Made by a program: the position numbers and the translations under genes
The notes under the pieces: generated by a model
What the model was told of the DNA's origin: nothing
Database searches by the model: none
The model's input: only the letters and a program-made list of their open reading frames with translations
Origin: Propionivibrio soli
GTDB lineage: Bacteria; Pseudomonadota; Gammaproteobacteria; Burkholderiales; Rhodocyclaceae
Direction of reading: 5' to 3'
Assembly: GCF_025770765.1 (NCBI RefSeq)
Contig: NZ_JANZKY010000019.1
Coordinates: 29,836-93,835 of the forward strand
DNA length: 64,000 bases
Shown here: piece after piece, positions 1-9,619 of the stretch
Layout: each line of letters starts with the position of its first letter
Numbering within the stretch: the first letter of the stretch is position 1

Positions 1-1
1 G

Positions 2-1300
2 AGCGGCGTCGATCCGCATCGGCCAATGTTGCTGCTGACACCGTTCAACCGTGACGACACCGAACGTCTGATTGCCGAAGTGGAACGCCGACACGCAAGA
101 TGGCACGGCTTTCCCGATGATGAGTCAGGGGTGCTGCGCGAGATGGTCGAGGAACGCCAGTTCGAGGAAAGACTACGCGCCTGGCAACCGTTTGCTTGGT
201 CCGTGGCGGCGCTCATTGGAATCAATCTCGTCGTCTGGTTGCTTACCCTCTTCAACGGCGCGGGTGTCGGTTCCGCCGGCGCCGACAAACTCCTGTTGTG
301 GGGCGGCAACGCCGCGTCCGAAGTGCAGAAAGGCGATTGGTGGCGCCTTGTCAGCGCGACGTTTCTGCACAGCGGCCTCATGCACGTCGCGATGAATATG
401 TTCGGGCTGTATGCGGCTGGCGTGACGGTGGAGCGCATTTACGGTTCGTATCCCTTTCTTCTCATCTACTTTGCGTCGGGTTTGCTCGGCAGCGCTCTCA
501 GCCTGCATTTCTCGGCGCAGCAAACGGTGTCGGTCGGCGCTTCCGGGGCCGTCTTCGGCATCACGGGTGCGTTGCTCGTGGCCGTGCTCCAGCATCGCGG
601 AACGCTGCCGCGGACGTTCAGCAAGCAGACAATCAGCGGTGTCGGCTTCTTCATCCTCTACTCGCTTGTGCAGGGATTCACCCACCCGGGAATCGACAAC
701 GCCGCCCATATCGGCGGTCTGCTCGGCGGTTGTTTGACTGCGCTCATCCTTCCCGAGCGCTTCGACTTCGAGACGTTCAACGGTGCGCTCCGCCAGCGAG
801 CGCTGGCAGCCTTCGTCGCCGCCGGAGTGGCGATCGTCGCGGTCGCCGTGGCCGCTCCGCCGGCCAGTCTCGATCAGCGGCAACTGCTGGCAAGCAACGA
901 TGTCGCGGGGCGTGCGCTACAGAGTTTCAGCGATGGCCTGCAAGCCTTGTACGACGAGCAAGCCCAACTGAACGCCGGGGGAATCACCGAGAAAGAGGTG
1001 GATGAGCGGAGCCGGAACGTACACGCACCGGTCTTCCGACAGGTCGCCGACGACCTTTCACATGTCATCCTCCGCCCCGGCGACCCGCGGCAGCCACTGA
1101 TCAAGGATGCGCAGCGGATGTCCGTCTTGCTCGCCGAGTCGCTGGGCATGGCGTCGGTGGACGATCCACCTACCGGCCGTCCGCAACCAGCCGATCCCAA
1201 ACGCATGGCGGAGATCAGCGCTGAAATCGCCATGCTGAACAGCCGTTTGGCGCAGGATTTGAAAGCCTTGCGCGGCCCCGGACTGCGTCAAGGACGCTAA
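2..1300 (+). CDS. Rhomboid-family intramembrane serine protease (5' end probably outside window)
   Basis: Membrane-embedded serine protease that cleaves transmembrane substrates. Counting from the ATG at 26, the Ser-His dyad is visible: Ser173 in GASGAVFG and His228 in AHIGG, with the family's HSGLMHVAMNM segment near residue 115. Six or more hydrophobic helices lie between residues 55 and 285, followed by a roughly 140-residue polar, helical C-terminal tail. A charged stretch of about 50 residues precedes the first helix. The reading frame stays open from base 2 with normal codon use (SGVDPHRP before the ATG), so the true start is probably upstream of the window and the protein has a longer N-terminal domain. 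The substrate is unknown. Confidence 0.88.
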   Translation, partial: SGVDPHRPMLLLTPFNRDDTERLIAEVERRHARWHGFPDDESGVLREMVEERQFEERLRAWQPFAWSVAALIGINLVVWLLTLFNGAGVGSAGADKLLLWGGNAASEVQKGDWWRLVSATFLHSGLMHVAMNMFGLYAAGVTVERIYGSYPFLLIYFASGLLGSALSLHFSAQQTVSVGASGAVFGITGALLVAVLQHRGTLPRTFSKQTISGVGFFILYSLVQGFTHPGIDNAAHIGGLLGGCLTALILPERFDFETFNGALRQRALAAFVAAGVAIVAVAVAAPPASLDQRQLLASNDVAGRALQSFSDGLQALYDEQAQLNAGGITEKEVDERSRNVHAPVFRQVADDLSHVILRPGDPRQPLIKDAQRMSVLLAESLGMASVDDPPTGRPQPADPKRMAEISAEIAMLNSRLAQDLKALRGPGLRQGR

Positions 1301-1309
1301 ACCTGAAGC

Positions 1310-1876
1310 TTAGCGGTCGTCCGCCGCCAGGGCTTCCTCGATGTGGTCGAGGTCTTCACGCAGTGCGGCCTGGTCATGATCGCGCAACGCCATGAAGCGG
1401 CGGGGCGGGCCGTAAGCGTTCAGCGCGGTTTCGAGCGCCTTCATGAACACGCCGGATTCGTCGGTGAGCCCCTTGCCGACGCAATGCACGGCACACCCCG
1501 GGCTCTTCGGGTTGCCCCCTACGATGGCGACGAGCTGCGCGCCTTGGCGCTCGCGCGTGTCGATCCGTGCCGCGACACGTTCGGCGAGATGGAAGCAGCG
1601 CGACTGTCCTGGCTCGTTTTCCAACGCTTCGCGAATCGTCGTGTCGCGTGGCCGCCGACGTTCGGCACCGAGAGCTTCGATCTCGGGGCATGGAATCGAC
1701 ATTAGCCCGACGCCATACCGTTCGCACAGCCGAACGAAGTCGACGTTCATCGCCGGGAAGCGCGCCGTTCCATCGTCCCGGACGTTCTGATTCAGGTGAC
1801 ACTCGATCACGGCGAGGAAGCGACCGCGGCGCGCGTCAGTCGTTTCTTTTTCCCGGCGACGAAGGAAATCGAACAT
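1310..1876 (-). CDS. TudS-related putative desulfidase (DUF523-like)
   Basis: The 188-residue protein carries three spaced cysteine motifs like those of the thiouracil desulfurase (TudS/DUF523) superfamily: ECHLNQNVR near residue 26, PCPEIEALG near 62, and NPKSPGC near 125. In characterised TudS these cysteines bind a [4Fe-4S] cluster that removes sulfur from thiouracil. The spacing and the HLNQNVR/CPE/SPGC signature fit the TudS-related branch better than classical TudS. No signal peptide is seen, so it is probably cytoplasmic. It ends nine bases from the rhomboid stop and converges with it. No good ribosome binding site is visible before the ATG. The substrate is unknown; the family assignment is from motif memory only. 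Confidence 0.6.
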   Translation of the reverse strand: MFDFLRRREKETTDARRGRFLAVIECHLNQNVRDDGTARFPAMNVDFVRLCERYGVGLMSIPCPEIEALGAERRRPRDTTIREALENEPGQSRCFHLAERVAARIDTRERQGAQLVAIVGGNPKSPGCAVHCVGKGLTDESGVFMKALETALNAYGPPRRFMALRDHDQAALREDLDHIEEALAADDR

Positions 1877-2018
1877 GGGGCGAGCGAAATCGTGGGTGGG
1901 TCGGATCAGGCATGCGCTTTATCGCCGCCTCTGCCGCATTCTAGTCCCGACTCCGGCTGTCCGGACAAAACCACTCGATGAAACAGACGGACCGTGTGGC
2001 CTCCACTCCTTACGGCGG

Positions 2019-3602
2019 CTAACGTTCTTTGGCCTTGTCCATGCTCTTGAGCAAGGACCACGCCATTCCCGCCAAGACCAGCAGACCGAGCGCGAGCGCC
2101 GACCACAACCAGAGTCTGTTGGTCTCCCGGGTTGCAAGTCCGGCGTCTGTCGCCGCTTGTGAGGTAGGTTGCGAGACGGGCGGAGAAATGGGTTGCGAAG
2201 CGGGCTGGGAAGCGGGCTGCGAATCCGGCGTTGGCGTCACGGCTCTCTCCGCGGCTGTTTCGAGCGGCGTGTTCGCGATTTCAACCGAGGCAGTTGTCGC
2301 CTGGACGGGAGCGTTCGCATGATGGCCGGGGATCAGCGTGGCGAGAGGCACGGCGCGGCCGACGTCGTTGACGCCCCAATGCAGCGTGTACGGCGCCGGC
2401 CCGCGGCCGAGGAAAACCAGGGTACGCGGAGTGCTCGCCACGTCGAGTATGGGCGTCTTCTGCCCGAGCTCGCTGATGGACCCGACCACCCGAAGGCGAA
2501 GTCGCGCGTATATACCGCCGTCCAGAACGATATCTTCGGAGCGCAGGTCCTTGCCATCCTGCCGGATACGGTAAACGACGGTCTGCCCGGCGATGATCTC
2601 GGTCAGGTCGACGGACGCCATGGCCGGCGGCTGGCGTTTGTGCCGCAGAACGTAGAGCGGGTGCGGTCGCGAGCGGTGTTTCGCGGTATCGTTCTCCGGC
2701 CGCTGCGCCGAGACCGTTACCGTCGCCAGCGTGTTCGGTTCGTCAAGATTGATGCGCACGCTGTCGAGCGGTGTTCTTGCCGGCATCTCGTAGTCGCAGT
2801 GCGTCGCCGTGCAGTTGAGCGGCGCGATGGAAGGGAGCCACTGCAAGGGAGCGACGACGGTATCCCGCTCCACGCTGTCGATCGTCACCGATTTTATGGC
2901 GACGGTCCGCGCCGGGTCTTGCCAGCGCAGGCGCAGGAACTTCGCCCGGGCTCCATGCAGGTCCACAGCGAGCTTTTCGATCGTCGCCGACGGATCTTTG
3001 AGAATGACGACCTGTCCGTCGGGTTCGATGGCGTGCCAGTGCCGCAAGTCGTCGCTGCCTTCGAGCGTCAGCGGATACAGGCCGACGGCGCCGTCGTCGA
3101 CGGTCAGTCTCGCTTGCAACAACGTGCCGTTGACCTGGCTGGCGTCGATGATCCAGTCGCTTGCGCTCGTGTCGGGAAGGGGTTTCCCTGTGCGTACGAT
3201 GATGAGTGAGCCGTCACGATTCTGCTTGAATTGAAGCGATACATCGGGGCGAACGCCCGGTCGCTCGTTCCCCGACGCGGCAACCGGGTAAAAGGCCACC
3301 CGATCGGTAAACACGCGCGTTTCGGTCGTCGGCTCGTCCAGCCATGCGTGCGGAACAAGATCTCCGTGGGCGTTACGGACGCGTACGTCATCGAGAGTCA
3401 CGTTGGCCGCCGTCCTGTAAATCGTGGCCGGCAAGGTAAGGCGGAAATATGGGCCGCCGCCGTCGCTTTTGATCGTCGCCCGGTGCGCGGCGACCGCCGC
3501 GGGTTTGCCGGCCGCCTGTGCAAGGCACGGTAACGGTGAAAGAAGCGCGAGAATCAGCCCCAGGTGAAGGGGGCCGGGACATGGGTGACGCGTTATGCTC
3601 AT
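2019..3602 (-). CDS. DUF3999 family exported membrane-anchored protein
   Basis: 527-residue protein with an N-terminal signal peptide (hydrophobic LGLILALLSPLPCLAQA), a large beta-rich periplasmic region, a low-complexity Pro/Ser/Gln linker near residues 450-485 made of QPAS-type repeats, and one C-terminal transmembrane helix (WLWSALALGLLVLAGMAW) with a short basic tail. This matches DUF3999. Its ATG overlaps the TGA of the upstream DUF2339 gene in ATGA (3599-3602), which argues for translational coupling and a shared complex in the inner membrane. A frame continuing upstream of this ATG inside DUF2339 has non-protein-like composition and was not used. The biochemical role is unknown. Confidence 0.82.
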   Translation of the reverse strand: MSITRHPCPGPLHLGLILALLSPLPCLAQAAGKPAAVAAHRATIKSDGGGPYFRLTLPATIYRTAANVTLDDVRVRNAHGDLVPHAWLDEPTTETRVFTDRVAFYPVAASGNERPGVRPDVSLQFKQNRDGSLIIVRTGKPLPDTSASDWIIDASQVNGTLLQARLTVDDGAVGLYPLTLEGSDDLRHWHAIEPDGQVVILKDPSATIEKLAVDLHGARAKFLRLRWQDPARTVAIKSVTIDSVERDTVVAPLQWLPSIAPLNCTATHCDYEMPARTPLDSVRINLDEPNTLATVTVSAQRPENDTAKHRSRPHPLYVLRHKRQPPAMASVDLTEIIAGQTVVYRIRQDGKDLRSEDIVLDGGIYARLRLRVVGSISELGQKTPILDVASTPRTLVFLGRGPAPYTLHWGVNDVGRAVPLATLIPGHHANAPVQATTASVEIANTPLETAAERAVTPTPDSQPASQPASQPISPPVSQPTSQAATDAGLATRETNRLWLWSALALGLLVLAGMAWSLLKSMDKAKER

Positions 3603-6600
3603 GGCGTTTCCTTGAGAGGCTCGTTCGCGACGCCGCTCGCTGCCGCAGAAGTGCGCGCCGGGACGGGCGCGAAGTAACCGACGACGAGGAGCAATACCCC
3701 GACGCCGATGAAGGAGACGATGCGGTACAGCCCTCCGCGATCGGCCAGTTCGATGGCAAACAGTTTGAGCACGACGACGCCGAGCAACACCGCGCCTGCG
3801 GCCCACAGCGAGCGCGAAGCACGGCGGTTGCCGAGCAGCATCGTCGAGACGCCCATGAGCGCCCAGGCGATCGATAGCGAAGCCTGCGCCAGTCGGGAGT
3901 GGAAGAGCGCCGAGGCGTCCCACTCGACGCCGCCCCAATGGTGGCAGGCGCGCAGGACCATCGCGGTGAGCAGGAACCAGCCCATGCCGGCCGCGACCGC
4001 GTTGGCGGCGTTTGCCGGCAGGCGCACGGGGGATGTTTCGGGCAAGGCGCGCCACCACAGCAGGAGTGCCGCCAGCACGAGCCATTGCCCGAGTTCCAGC
4101 GGATTCAGGATCGGCAGATAGGGTAGGGGAGCGGCATTTCCCGAACCGAGCAGATTACTGACGAAACACCACAAGAGAAGGTAGGCCGCCACCGGCAGGC
4201 AGGCGATCTCCATGTACGTGTTGCGGAATTCGGACAGCGGCCAGCGGCGTTTCAGTACCGAGGAGCGAACACCCCAGAAGACGCACACGGGAACGAGGAC
4301 CCATCCGAGCATGGCCCAACTGGATAGGTCGCCCGAGAGCGCCGAGAACCGCGCCTGACCTTCGCGCGAGGCGAGGAGCAGGAAGAACCAGAAGCCGGCG
4401 ACGTGGAGTATCTGCCGTTGCGCCAGAACAAGCCAGCGGTCCTGGGCGCGCAAGAGCCGGAGATGCCAAAGGAGAGCCAGAGGCCAGGCGACGGCACCGA
4501 AATACGCCGAGGGGACATAACGTCCGGCGGCCCCGGCGAGGCCGGCGCAAGCACAGAGGATCAGGGCGGGCAGCGTCAGCGCGCTGAGCCGGCCCATCTC
4601 GGCCCAGTCACGCCGTTGCGCCAGCGTGGCGACGACGAAGGACGTGATCAGCGCGATGGTGATCGAAGCGGTCGGCAGGTATTCAGGAATGCCGCGAAGG
4701 TCGAGCACGCGACCGCTCTCGTCGAGCCAGGCGCCGGACCACCATACGAGGCCCCAGACAACAGGCAGCCACCGCCAAGCCGTCCGGGCGCACCAGGGAT
4801 TGGACCATCGCGACGGTTTCCCTGGCGCGTCGGGGGAGAGGCGGGTGGCGAAGTACCTCGCCTCGGCGCGTATCCAGTCGGCGCACCGCCAGGCCGCCAA
4901 CGCGACGATCAGCGGCGTCCAGAATTGCAGATGAGCGAACGGTGCCAACGAATGCGCGTCCGTTCCGGTGAAATAGGCGGCCGATGGCAATGAGTCGCGC
5001 GCATAGAGGAACAGCCCGGCCGAGATGGCGTGCAGAGCCGCGGCGAACCCGGCGAGCGGCGAATGCGCCATGCGCAACGCGATCCATAGCGCCAGGCAGG
5101 CCGTTACCGGCCAGACCGCCGCCGCCTGCTCGATGCTGAGTGCGAACAGGGTGGCCAGATGCAGGAGCGCCGTGCCGCCAACCACCGCGAGCGCGTTGCC
5201 TTTCGTCCACTCGGGCTGGATTCCGTCATCGAGCGCCTGCCGTCGTACCGCCGCCATCCCCAGCCCCGCGGTGAGCAGGATGCTCGCCGCAATGACGAGA
5301 GCGCCGACGCTGCCATGCCAGCCACTCTCCAGTACAGCGCCAGCCTCGCCGGCCGTACGGTGCAGCGTGACAACGAATCCGGCGACCGCAAGGGCTTGCA
5401 GGTAGGCGACGACCCCGATCAGCGCGTCGACGCCGGAACGGCGTTTGACAAGATAGATGCCGACCGATAGTACCGCTGTCGCGGCACAGGCCGTTTGCAG
5501 CGAAACTACGAAGAGCAGGGCGAGATGCAGCACGCTGGCGCCGACCGCCATGGCAAATGCCTGTACGCCGCTGCGGCGGCGCACGTCCTCGCCCTCGGAG
5601 TCTTTGTCTTTGCAGATCCGCGCGAGGCTCCAGGCGGCGGTGAGCAGGATGCCCGCGGCAATCGTCAGCGCGCAGAGCATGCTTTTCCACCCGCCGACGA
5701 GCACGGCGCTGCTCGCAACGTCGGTACTCAAGTGCAGCGTGGGAACGAAGCTGGCAACGGCGAGCGCGTGCAGGGCGAAAACGACCGGCGAAAAGGGCTG
5801 GAGATCGAAACGCCGGGCAACGCTGTAGGCGAGCAGCGAAAGCACGGCTGTCGCCGCCGCCGCGGTCTGCGGCGCGAACCATTGCCAAGGGAGCAACGTC
5901 AGCGCCGCCATGCCGAGCCAGAGCGTCAATCCGCCGGGAATGGTCTCCCAGCTTGGCTCGGCATCGAGCTTCGCCCGCCGGTTTTGCCGCCAGATCGACA
6001 GGGCACTGAGCGCGAGCAGGATCGGACCGAGCGTCGATCCGTGCAACAACGGGCCGTCAGTCGTTACGGTCAGACCGATTTCGAGCAGCAGCTTGTAGCC
6101 GGCGCCGAGCAATACCAGGTAGGCGAACGCACGCGAATACGCCCGCTGCTGCCGTATGCCGAGCCAATACATGCCCGCACCTTCGACGGCCCAGGCGGCG
6201 CTGGTCCATGTACCCTCGAAGCCGAGCGGAACGACCAAGGTACCGAAGATGACGGCGACGATCACGTAGCCTTCGGCGAGGAGGGCAAGGCCTGTGCGAT
6301 GGCGCGAGAAGACGAGGCGCGCCAGCAGCAGGTAAAAGGCGCAGAGCGCGAGCGCGGAGAATGCCGGTCCGAATTCCCATGGTTTGCTGAGCAGGTATTG
6401 CAGGCCGAAGGCCGTGAGCGGCGTACCGAACACGAGCGCGCTATCGACCCGCCCCACCTGCCTGAGTGCTGCTCCCGCTTTCCGCGCCAGACTGTCGTCG
6501 TCTTGCGCGGCGAGTTGGGCATCGAGCAGCGTACGCCGCGCGAAGAGGACGCCGACGGCGGTGAAGATCAGAAAGAAAAGAACCAGGAAGGCCTGCGCAG

Positions 6601-7813
6601 GCAGGTATTGGTCGTGCGTGTAGTAGCGGTGCGCCCAGCCGGTGGCGAGCGTGAAGGTTCCGACAAAGCCGATGACGTTGAGAACGCGCCAGGCGTTGAA
6701 CCAGGCAATCAGGACGATGCCGACGTCGAGAATGACGAGATAGGTCATCAGCGCCGTCATGTGGTTACCGCCAGTCGAGAGCAGCACGGGCGTCGCAAAC
6801 CCTTCGAGCGCGGCGATCACGGCGAGGACGGGCGCATTCTGCATGACCGCCAGCGCCGCCCCGAGAAACGATACGGCCGCCATGAACCCGAAACCCCCCT
6901 CCGCGGACAGGAGACCGTGGAACTTCATGGCCGCGAGCGTCGTCAGGTAGAAAACGCCGACCCCCATGCCCTGCATGATCAGCGCGTAATCGCGGCGTCG
7001 CAGGCGCAGGAACCAGCCGAGGGCGAGCACGCCGGCACCGGCCAGCGCTACGCCTGCGTAGCGAAGCTCGACCGGAACGGTGACGCGCTCCGCGGTATAG
7101 CGGAGCAGGAAAGCGAGACCGAGAAAGAGGATGAGCACGCCGAGCTTCACGAGCGTGTTGCCGCCGTAGATGAAGTTGCGCACCGGCTCCGGCAAGCGCT
7201 CTTTGAACGGGATCGAGGGAGGCGCCGGCGGTTTGCGATGACGCGGTGTCGCTACGCGCGGCGGCTCCGACGGCGTATACGCAGGCGGCGGGAGCGGAGC
7301 GGAAAGGCTGACGGGCGCGTCGTCGCTGTTCGTATCGGCTGTCGTGGCGGCAACGAGGTCGACCGGGTCTTTGGTTTCGCCGAACGGGCGCGTCAGGGCG
7401 TCACTCGTTCGCGTCTCGCATGCCGAAGAAGCTGGGAGCGGCGGGGCTGGCCGCGATTCCGGCTCGGCAAACGCCGGCGCCACGGGCGCGGTATCGGCCG
7501 TTTGCGTCCGCTCATCCAAAGGCCGGTTGGGTTCGAGCGTTTCTTTCGCTACGGCGGCGATTGATCCACTGCCCGCTTGGAGCAGGCCTTCGACCTGTTG
7601 CAGCCGTTCTTCGAGGGCGGCGACCTTTCGTTTCAGTGCGGCGACCTCGGCCCGCAGGTTAGGAGTTGGAGTCGGAGTCAGTTCTCGGCCCTTCTCCTTG
7701 CGTGTAACGGCATGGACGACGATGCCGCCGATCACGGCCATGACCACGGCGCTCCAGAACGAGCCGGCCATGCCGCCGAGGACCAACCCTCCGATGACAC
7801 CCAAGAACCACAT
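3599..7813 (-). CDS. DUF2339 family very large polytopic membrane protein
   Basis: 1404-residue protein. The first helix (MWFLGVIGGLVLGG) is followed by a predicted coiled coil (AEVAALKRKVAALEERL, about residues 50-75), a Pro/Ala-rich linker, then more than 30 hydrophobic helices running to the C terminus. The helix-dense architecture is the DUF2339 hallmark. The chosen ATG at 7813 has GGGGAG eight bases upstream; an earlier in-frame start (7900) adds a less hydrophobic leader and was rejected. The next gene (DUF3999) starts inside its stop codon, so the two are probably made in fixed ratio. The pair recurs in proteobacteria and is suspected to act at the envelope. No function is proven. Confidence 0.85.
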   Translation of the reverse strand: MWFLGVIGGLVLGGMAGSFWSAVVMAVIGGIVVHAVTRKEKGRELTPTPTPNLRAEVAALKRKVAALEERLQQVEGLLQAGSGSIAAVAKETLEPNRPLDERTQTADTAPVAPAFAEPESRPAPPLPASSACETRTSDALTRPFGETKDPVDLVAATTADTNSDDAPVSLSAPLPPPAYTPSEPPRVATPRHRKPPAPPSIPFKERLPEPVRNFIYGGNTLVKLGVLILFLGLAFLLRYTAERVTVPVELRYAGVALAGAGVLALGWFLRLRRRDYALIMQGMGVGVFYLTTLAAMKFHGLLSAEGGFGFMAAVSFLGAALAVMQNAPVLAVIAALEGFATPVLLSTGGNHMTALMTYLVILDVGIVLIAWFNAWRVLNVIGFVGTFTLATGWAHRYYTHDQYLPAQAFLVLFFLIFTAVGVLFARRTLLDAQLAAQDDDSLARKAGAALRQVGRVDSALVFGTPLTAFGLQYLLSKPWEFGPAFSALALCAFYLLLARLVFSRHRTGLALLAEGYVIVAVIFGTLVVPLGFEGTWTSAAWAVEGAGMYWLGIRQQRAYSRAFAYLVLLGAGYKLLLEIGLTVTTDGPLLHGSTLGPILLALSALSIWRQNRRAKLDAEPSWETIPGGLTLWLGMAALTLLPWQWFAPQTAAAATAVLSLLAYSVARRFDLQPFSPVVFALHALAVASFVPTLHLSTDVASSAVLVGGWKSMLCALTIAAGILLTAAWSLARICKDKDSEGEDVRRRSGVQAFAMAVGASVLHLALLFVVSLQTACAATAVLSVGIYLVKRRSGVDALIGVVAYLQALAVAGFVVTLHRTAGEAGAVLESGWHGSVGALVIAASILLTAGLGMAAVRRQALDDGIQPEWTKGNALAVVGGTALLHLATLFALSIEQAAAVWPVTACLALWIALRMAHSPLAGFAAALHAISAGLFLYARDSLPSAAYFTGTDAHSLAPFAHLQFWTPLIVALAAWRCADWIRAEARYFATRLSPDAPGKPSRWSNPWCARTAWRWLPVVWGLVWWSGAWLDESGRVLDLRGIPEYLPTASITIALITSFVVATLAQRRDWAEMGRLSALTLPALILCACAGLAGAAGRYVPSAYFGAVAWPLALLWHLRLLRAQDRWLVLAQRQILHVAGFWFFLLLASREGQARFSALSGDLSSWAMLGWVLVPVCVFWGVRSSVLKRRWPLSEFRNTYMEIACLPVAAYLLLWCFVSNLLGSGNAAPLPYLPILNPLELGQWLVLAALLLWWRALPETSPVRLPANAANAVAAGMGWFLLTAMVLRACHHWGGVEWDASALFHSRLAQASLSIAWALMGVSTMLLGNRRASRSLWAAGAVLLGVVVLKLFAIELADRGGLYRIVSFIGVGVLLLVVGYFAPVPARTSAAASGVANEPLKETP

Positions 7814-8000
7814 GGTCTTTCTCCCCGCCACGAAGCGATGCGTGAGTTGTAATAATGAAAATGCGACGTGGATAGTATGGCGACGTATTGGCGATTGCAA
7901 TCAGGTTCGCGTTTTTCCGATGCCCACGGCGAAAAGTCAGCTTGACCCATACACGATCGAGCGCTGATACTCCCAGCCTTTGTCATCATTCGATCCACGT

Positions 8001-8357
8001 ATGGCTTCCAAAACTAGAATCGACTGGTCGCTATTGCTCCTGCGCCTTGCCGTGGGCGGCATGGCGTTCTATGCCGGCTTCGAGCCGCTGTTGCATTCGC
8101 GCTTTCCCGGCAGCCTCGCGCAAGCGGGCCAATGGGGGCTGCATCTTGCCGAAGTCGTGTGCGGCGCGCTAATCGTGCTCGGCTTGTGGGTGCCGCTGGC
8201 GGCGCTGGTCTTTGCCGTCATCTTTGGCTGGCCGATGGTCTGGGGCTGGGTGCATGGCGCGCCGATCTTCGGCGATCTGCACGGGCTCTTCCTGCTCCTC
8301 GTCACGCTCGCCTCGGCCTTGGGCGGCGGCGGCAAGTGGGCGCTCGGCCGGGATTGA
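8001..8357 (+). CDS. Small DoxX-like membrane protein
   Basis: 118 residues with four hydrophobic helices ([71 protein letters not shown]), the size and layout of DoxX/YphA-type proteins. DoxX relatives are accessory membrane components of quinol-linked reactions, but many members are uncharacterised. A TTG start at 7980 would add seven residues. The ATG at 8001 is preferred on codon grounds although neither has a strong ribosome binding site. Its TGA overlaps the ATG of rsmJ by one base (TGATG), implying co-translation. Confidence 0.72.
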   Translation: MASKTRIDWSLLLLRLAVGGMAFYAGFEPLLHSRFPGSLAQAGQWGLHLAEVVCGALIVLGLWVPLAALVFAVIFGWPMVWGWVHGAPIFGDLHGLFLLLVTLASALGGGGKWALGRD

Positions 8358-9130
8358 TGAGGGAAGGGCCGGCCCGCGTGCGGGTCGATGCGCTCGACGC
8401 TGCCTTCGAAGACCGGGCCTCCGAGCTTGCCGAACGTCTCGGGTTGCCGCGAGACGGCGAGGCGGAATTCGCGTTGCAGATCGGCTCGGCTGGCGTCCAA
8501 CTGAGCGAACTCGGGCCGCAGGCGCCGGGCCCCGTGCGGGTCGACTTCGTCGGCGGCACGGCGGCACATCGGCGCCTTTACGGCGGCGGCGCGGGGCAGA
8601 TGATCGCCAAGGCGGTCGGGCTGCAACCAGGAGTGCGGCCAACCGTCCTCGACGTAACGGCGGGGCTCGGACGCGATGCGTTCGTGCTTGCCGAACTCGG
8701 CTGCGCCGTGACGATGATCGAGCGCCAGCCGCTCATCGCCACCCTGCTCGAAGACGGCTTGCGGCGAGCGGCGATTGATGCGGAGATCGAGGCGGTCGCC
8801 GCACGCATGACGCTGCGCTGTGGCGACGCGATCGCGATCATGCGCGAATGGACTGGCGAGATCCCTCAAGTGATCTACCTCGACCCGATGTTCCCGCATC
8901 GCGACAAGAGTGCGTTGGTGAAGAAGGAGATGCGGCTCTTTCGGCCGCTCGTCGGCGATGACGACGATGCGCCGCAACTCCTGGCCGCGGCCTTGGAGTT
9001 GGCGTCGCATCGCGTCGTCGTCAAGCGCCCGCGCAAGGCGCCTGCGATCGCGGGTGGCAAGCCGAGCTATGCGCTCGAAGGCAAATCGAGTCGGTACGAC
9101 GTTTACGCCAGGAAATCACTCAAGCCCTGA
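8357..9130 (+). CDS. rsmJ: 16S rRNA (guanine1516-N2)-methyltransferase RsmJ
   Basis: 257-residue SAM-dependent methyltransferase that modifies G1516 of 16S rRNA. Motif I is [13 protein letters not shown] (residues 97-109). The acidic end of beta-2 is MIERQP, and the catalytic/motif IV stretch is YLDPMFPHR (residues 174-182), followed by the family-specific [10 protein letters not shown] and the C-terminal GKSSRYDVY. These blocks are diagnostic for RsmJ (YhiQ). The start overlaps the preceding stop (TGATG). A longer in-frame extension to 8132 lies inside the DoxX gene and is not protein-like. Confidence 0.93.
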   Translation: MREGPARVRVDALDAAFEDRASELAERLGLPRDGEAEFALQIGSAGVQLSELGPQAPGPVRVDFVGGTAAHRRLYGGGAGQMIAKAVGLQPGVRPTVLDVTAGLGRDAFVLAELGCAVTMIERQPLIATLLEDGLRRAAIDAEIEAVAARMTLRCGDAIAIMREWTGEIPQVIYLDPMFPHRDKSALVKKEMRLFRPLVGDDDDAPQLLAAALELASHRVVVKRPRKAPAIAGGKPSYALEGKSSRYDVYARKSLKP

Positions 9131-9172
9131 ACGCAACCCTGCGACGCGTGCTCGCGACAGCGGACTCCACTC

Positions 9173-9607
9173 TTAGCGTGCGCGTTCGTTCGGATCGGTG
9201 ACGAAGCCGATGCGCGTCAAACCCTGCCGCGCGGCGTCCGACATCACCTGCGCAATCCGTTCGTACGGCGTGTTGCGTTCGGCGCGGATATGAAGTTCGG
9301 GCGGCTCCGACGCTCGCGTTTGGCTGGCGGCTGTGCGGAAGCGCTCCTGCAGTTGGCCCGCGTCGACGCGCTCGCCATTCCAGAACACCTGCTGGCTGGC
9401 GTCGATCGAGAGCTGTATCGCTTCGGGCGGAGTGCGGTTCGGGGTAGAGGTCGCTTTCGGCAGGTCGACCTTGACCGCGTGCGTGAGCAGCGGGGCGGTG
9501 ACCATGAAGATGATCAGCAACACGAGCATCACGTCGATCAACGGCACCATATTGATTTCAGCAAGCGGCGTATCGTCGTTGCCGTTGTCCATGCTGGCGA
9601 AGGCCAT
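9173..9607 (-). CDS. exbD: ExbD/TolR biopolymer transport protein
   Basis: 144-residue inner-membrane protein that, with ExbB, uses the proton gradient to energise TonB. One N-terminal helix (IDVMLVLLIIFMVTAPLL) carries the essential membrane aspartate of the EINMVPLIDVMLVLLI motif. A periplasmic domain follows. An AGGAGG ribosome binding site lies seven bases before the ATG at 9607 and only one base before an ATG at 9613, so the inner start is chosen. It lies directly after exbB and is the last gene of the iron-uptake cluster; TolR is excluded by the neighbouring tonB and siderophore receptor. Confidence 0.92.
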   Translation of the reverse strand: MAFASMDNGNDDTPLAEINMVPLIDVMLVLLIIFMVTAPLLTHAVKVDLPKATSTPNRTPPEAIQLSIDASQQVFWNGERVDAGQLQERFRTAASQTRASEPPELHIRAERNTPYERIAQVMSDAARQGLTRIGFVTDPNERAR

Positions 9608-9619
9608 CGTCATTCCTCC

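Noticed and set aside
2170..2226. Short direct DNA repeats resembling a small satellite
   Set aside because: They encode the Gln-Pro-Ala-Ser linker of the DUF3999 protein and are explained by it.
5495..7564. Long plus-strand open frame (about 690 codons) opposite the DUF2339 gene
   Set aside because: Its product is rich in Arg, Glu and Gln without hydrophobic core or motifs, typical of antisense frames in GC-rich DNA; the minus strand encodes a clear polytopic protein.
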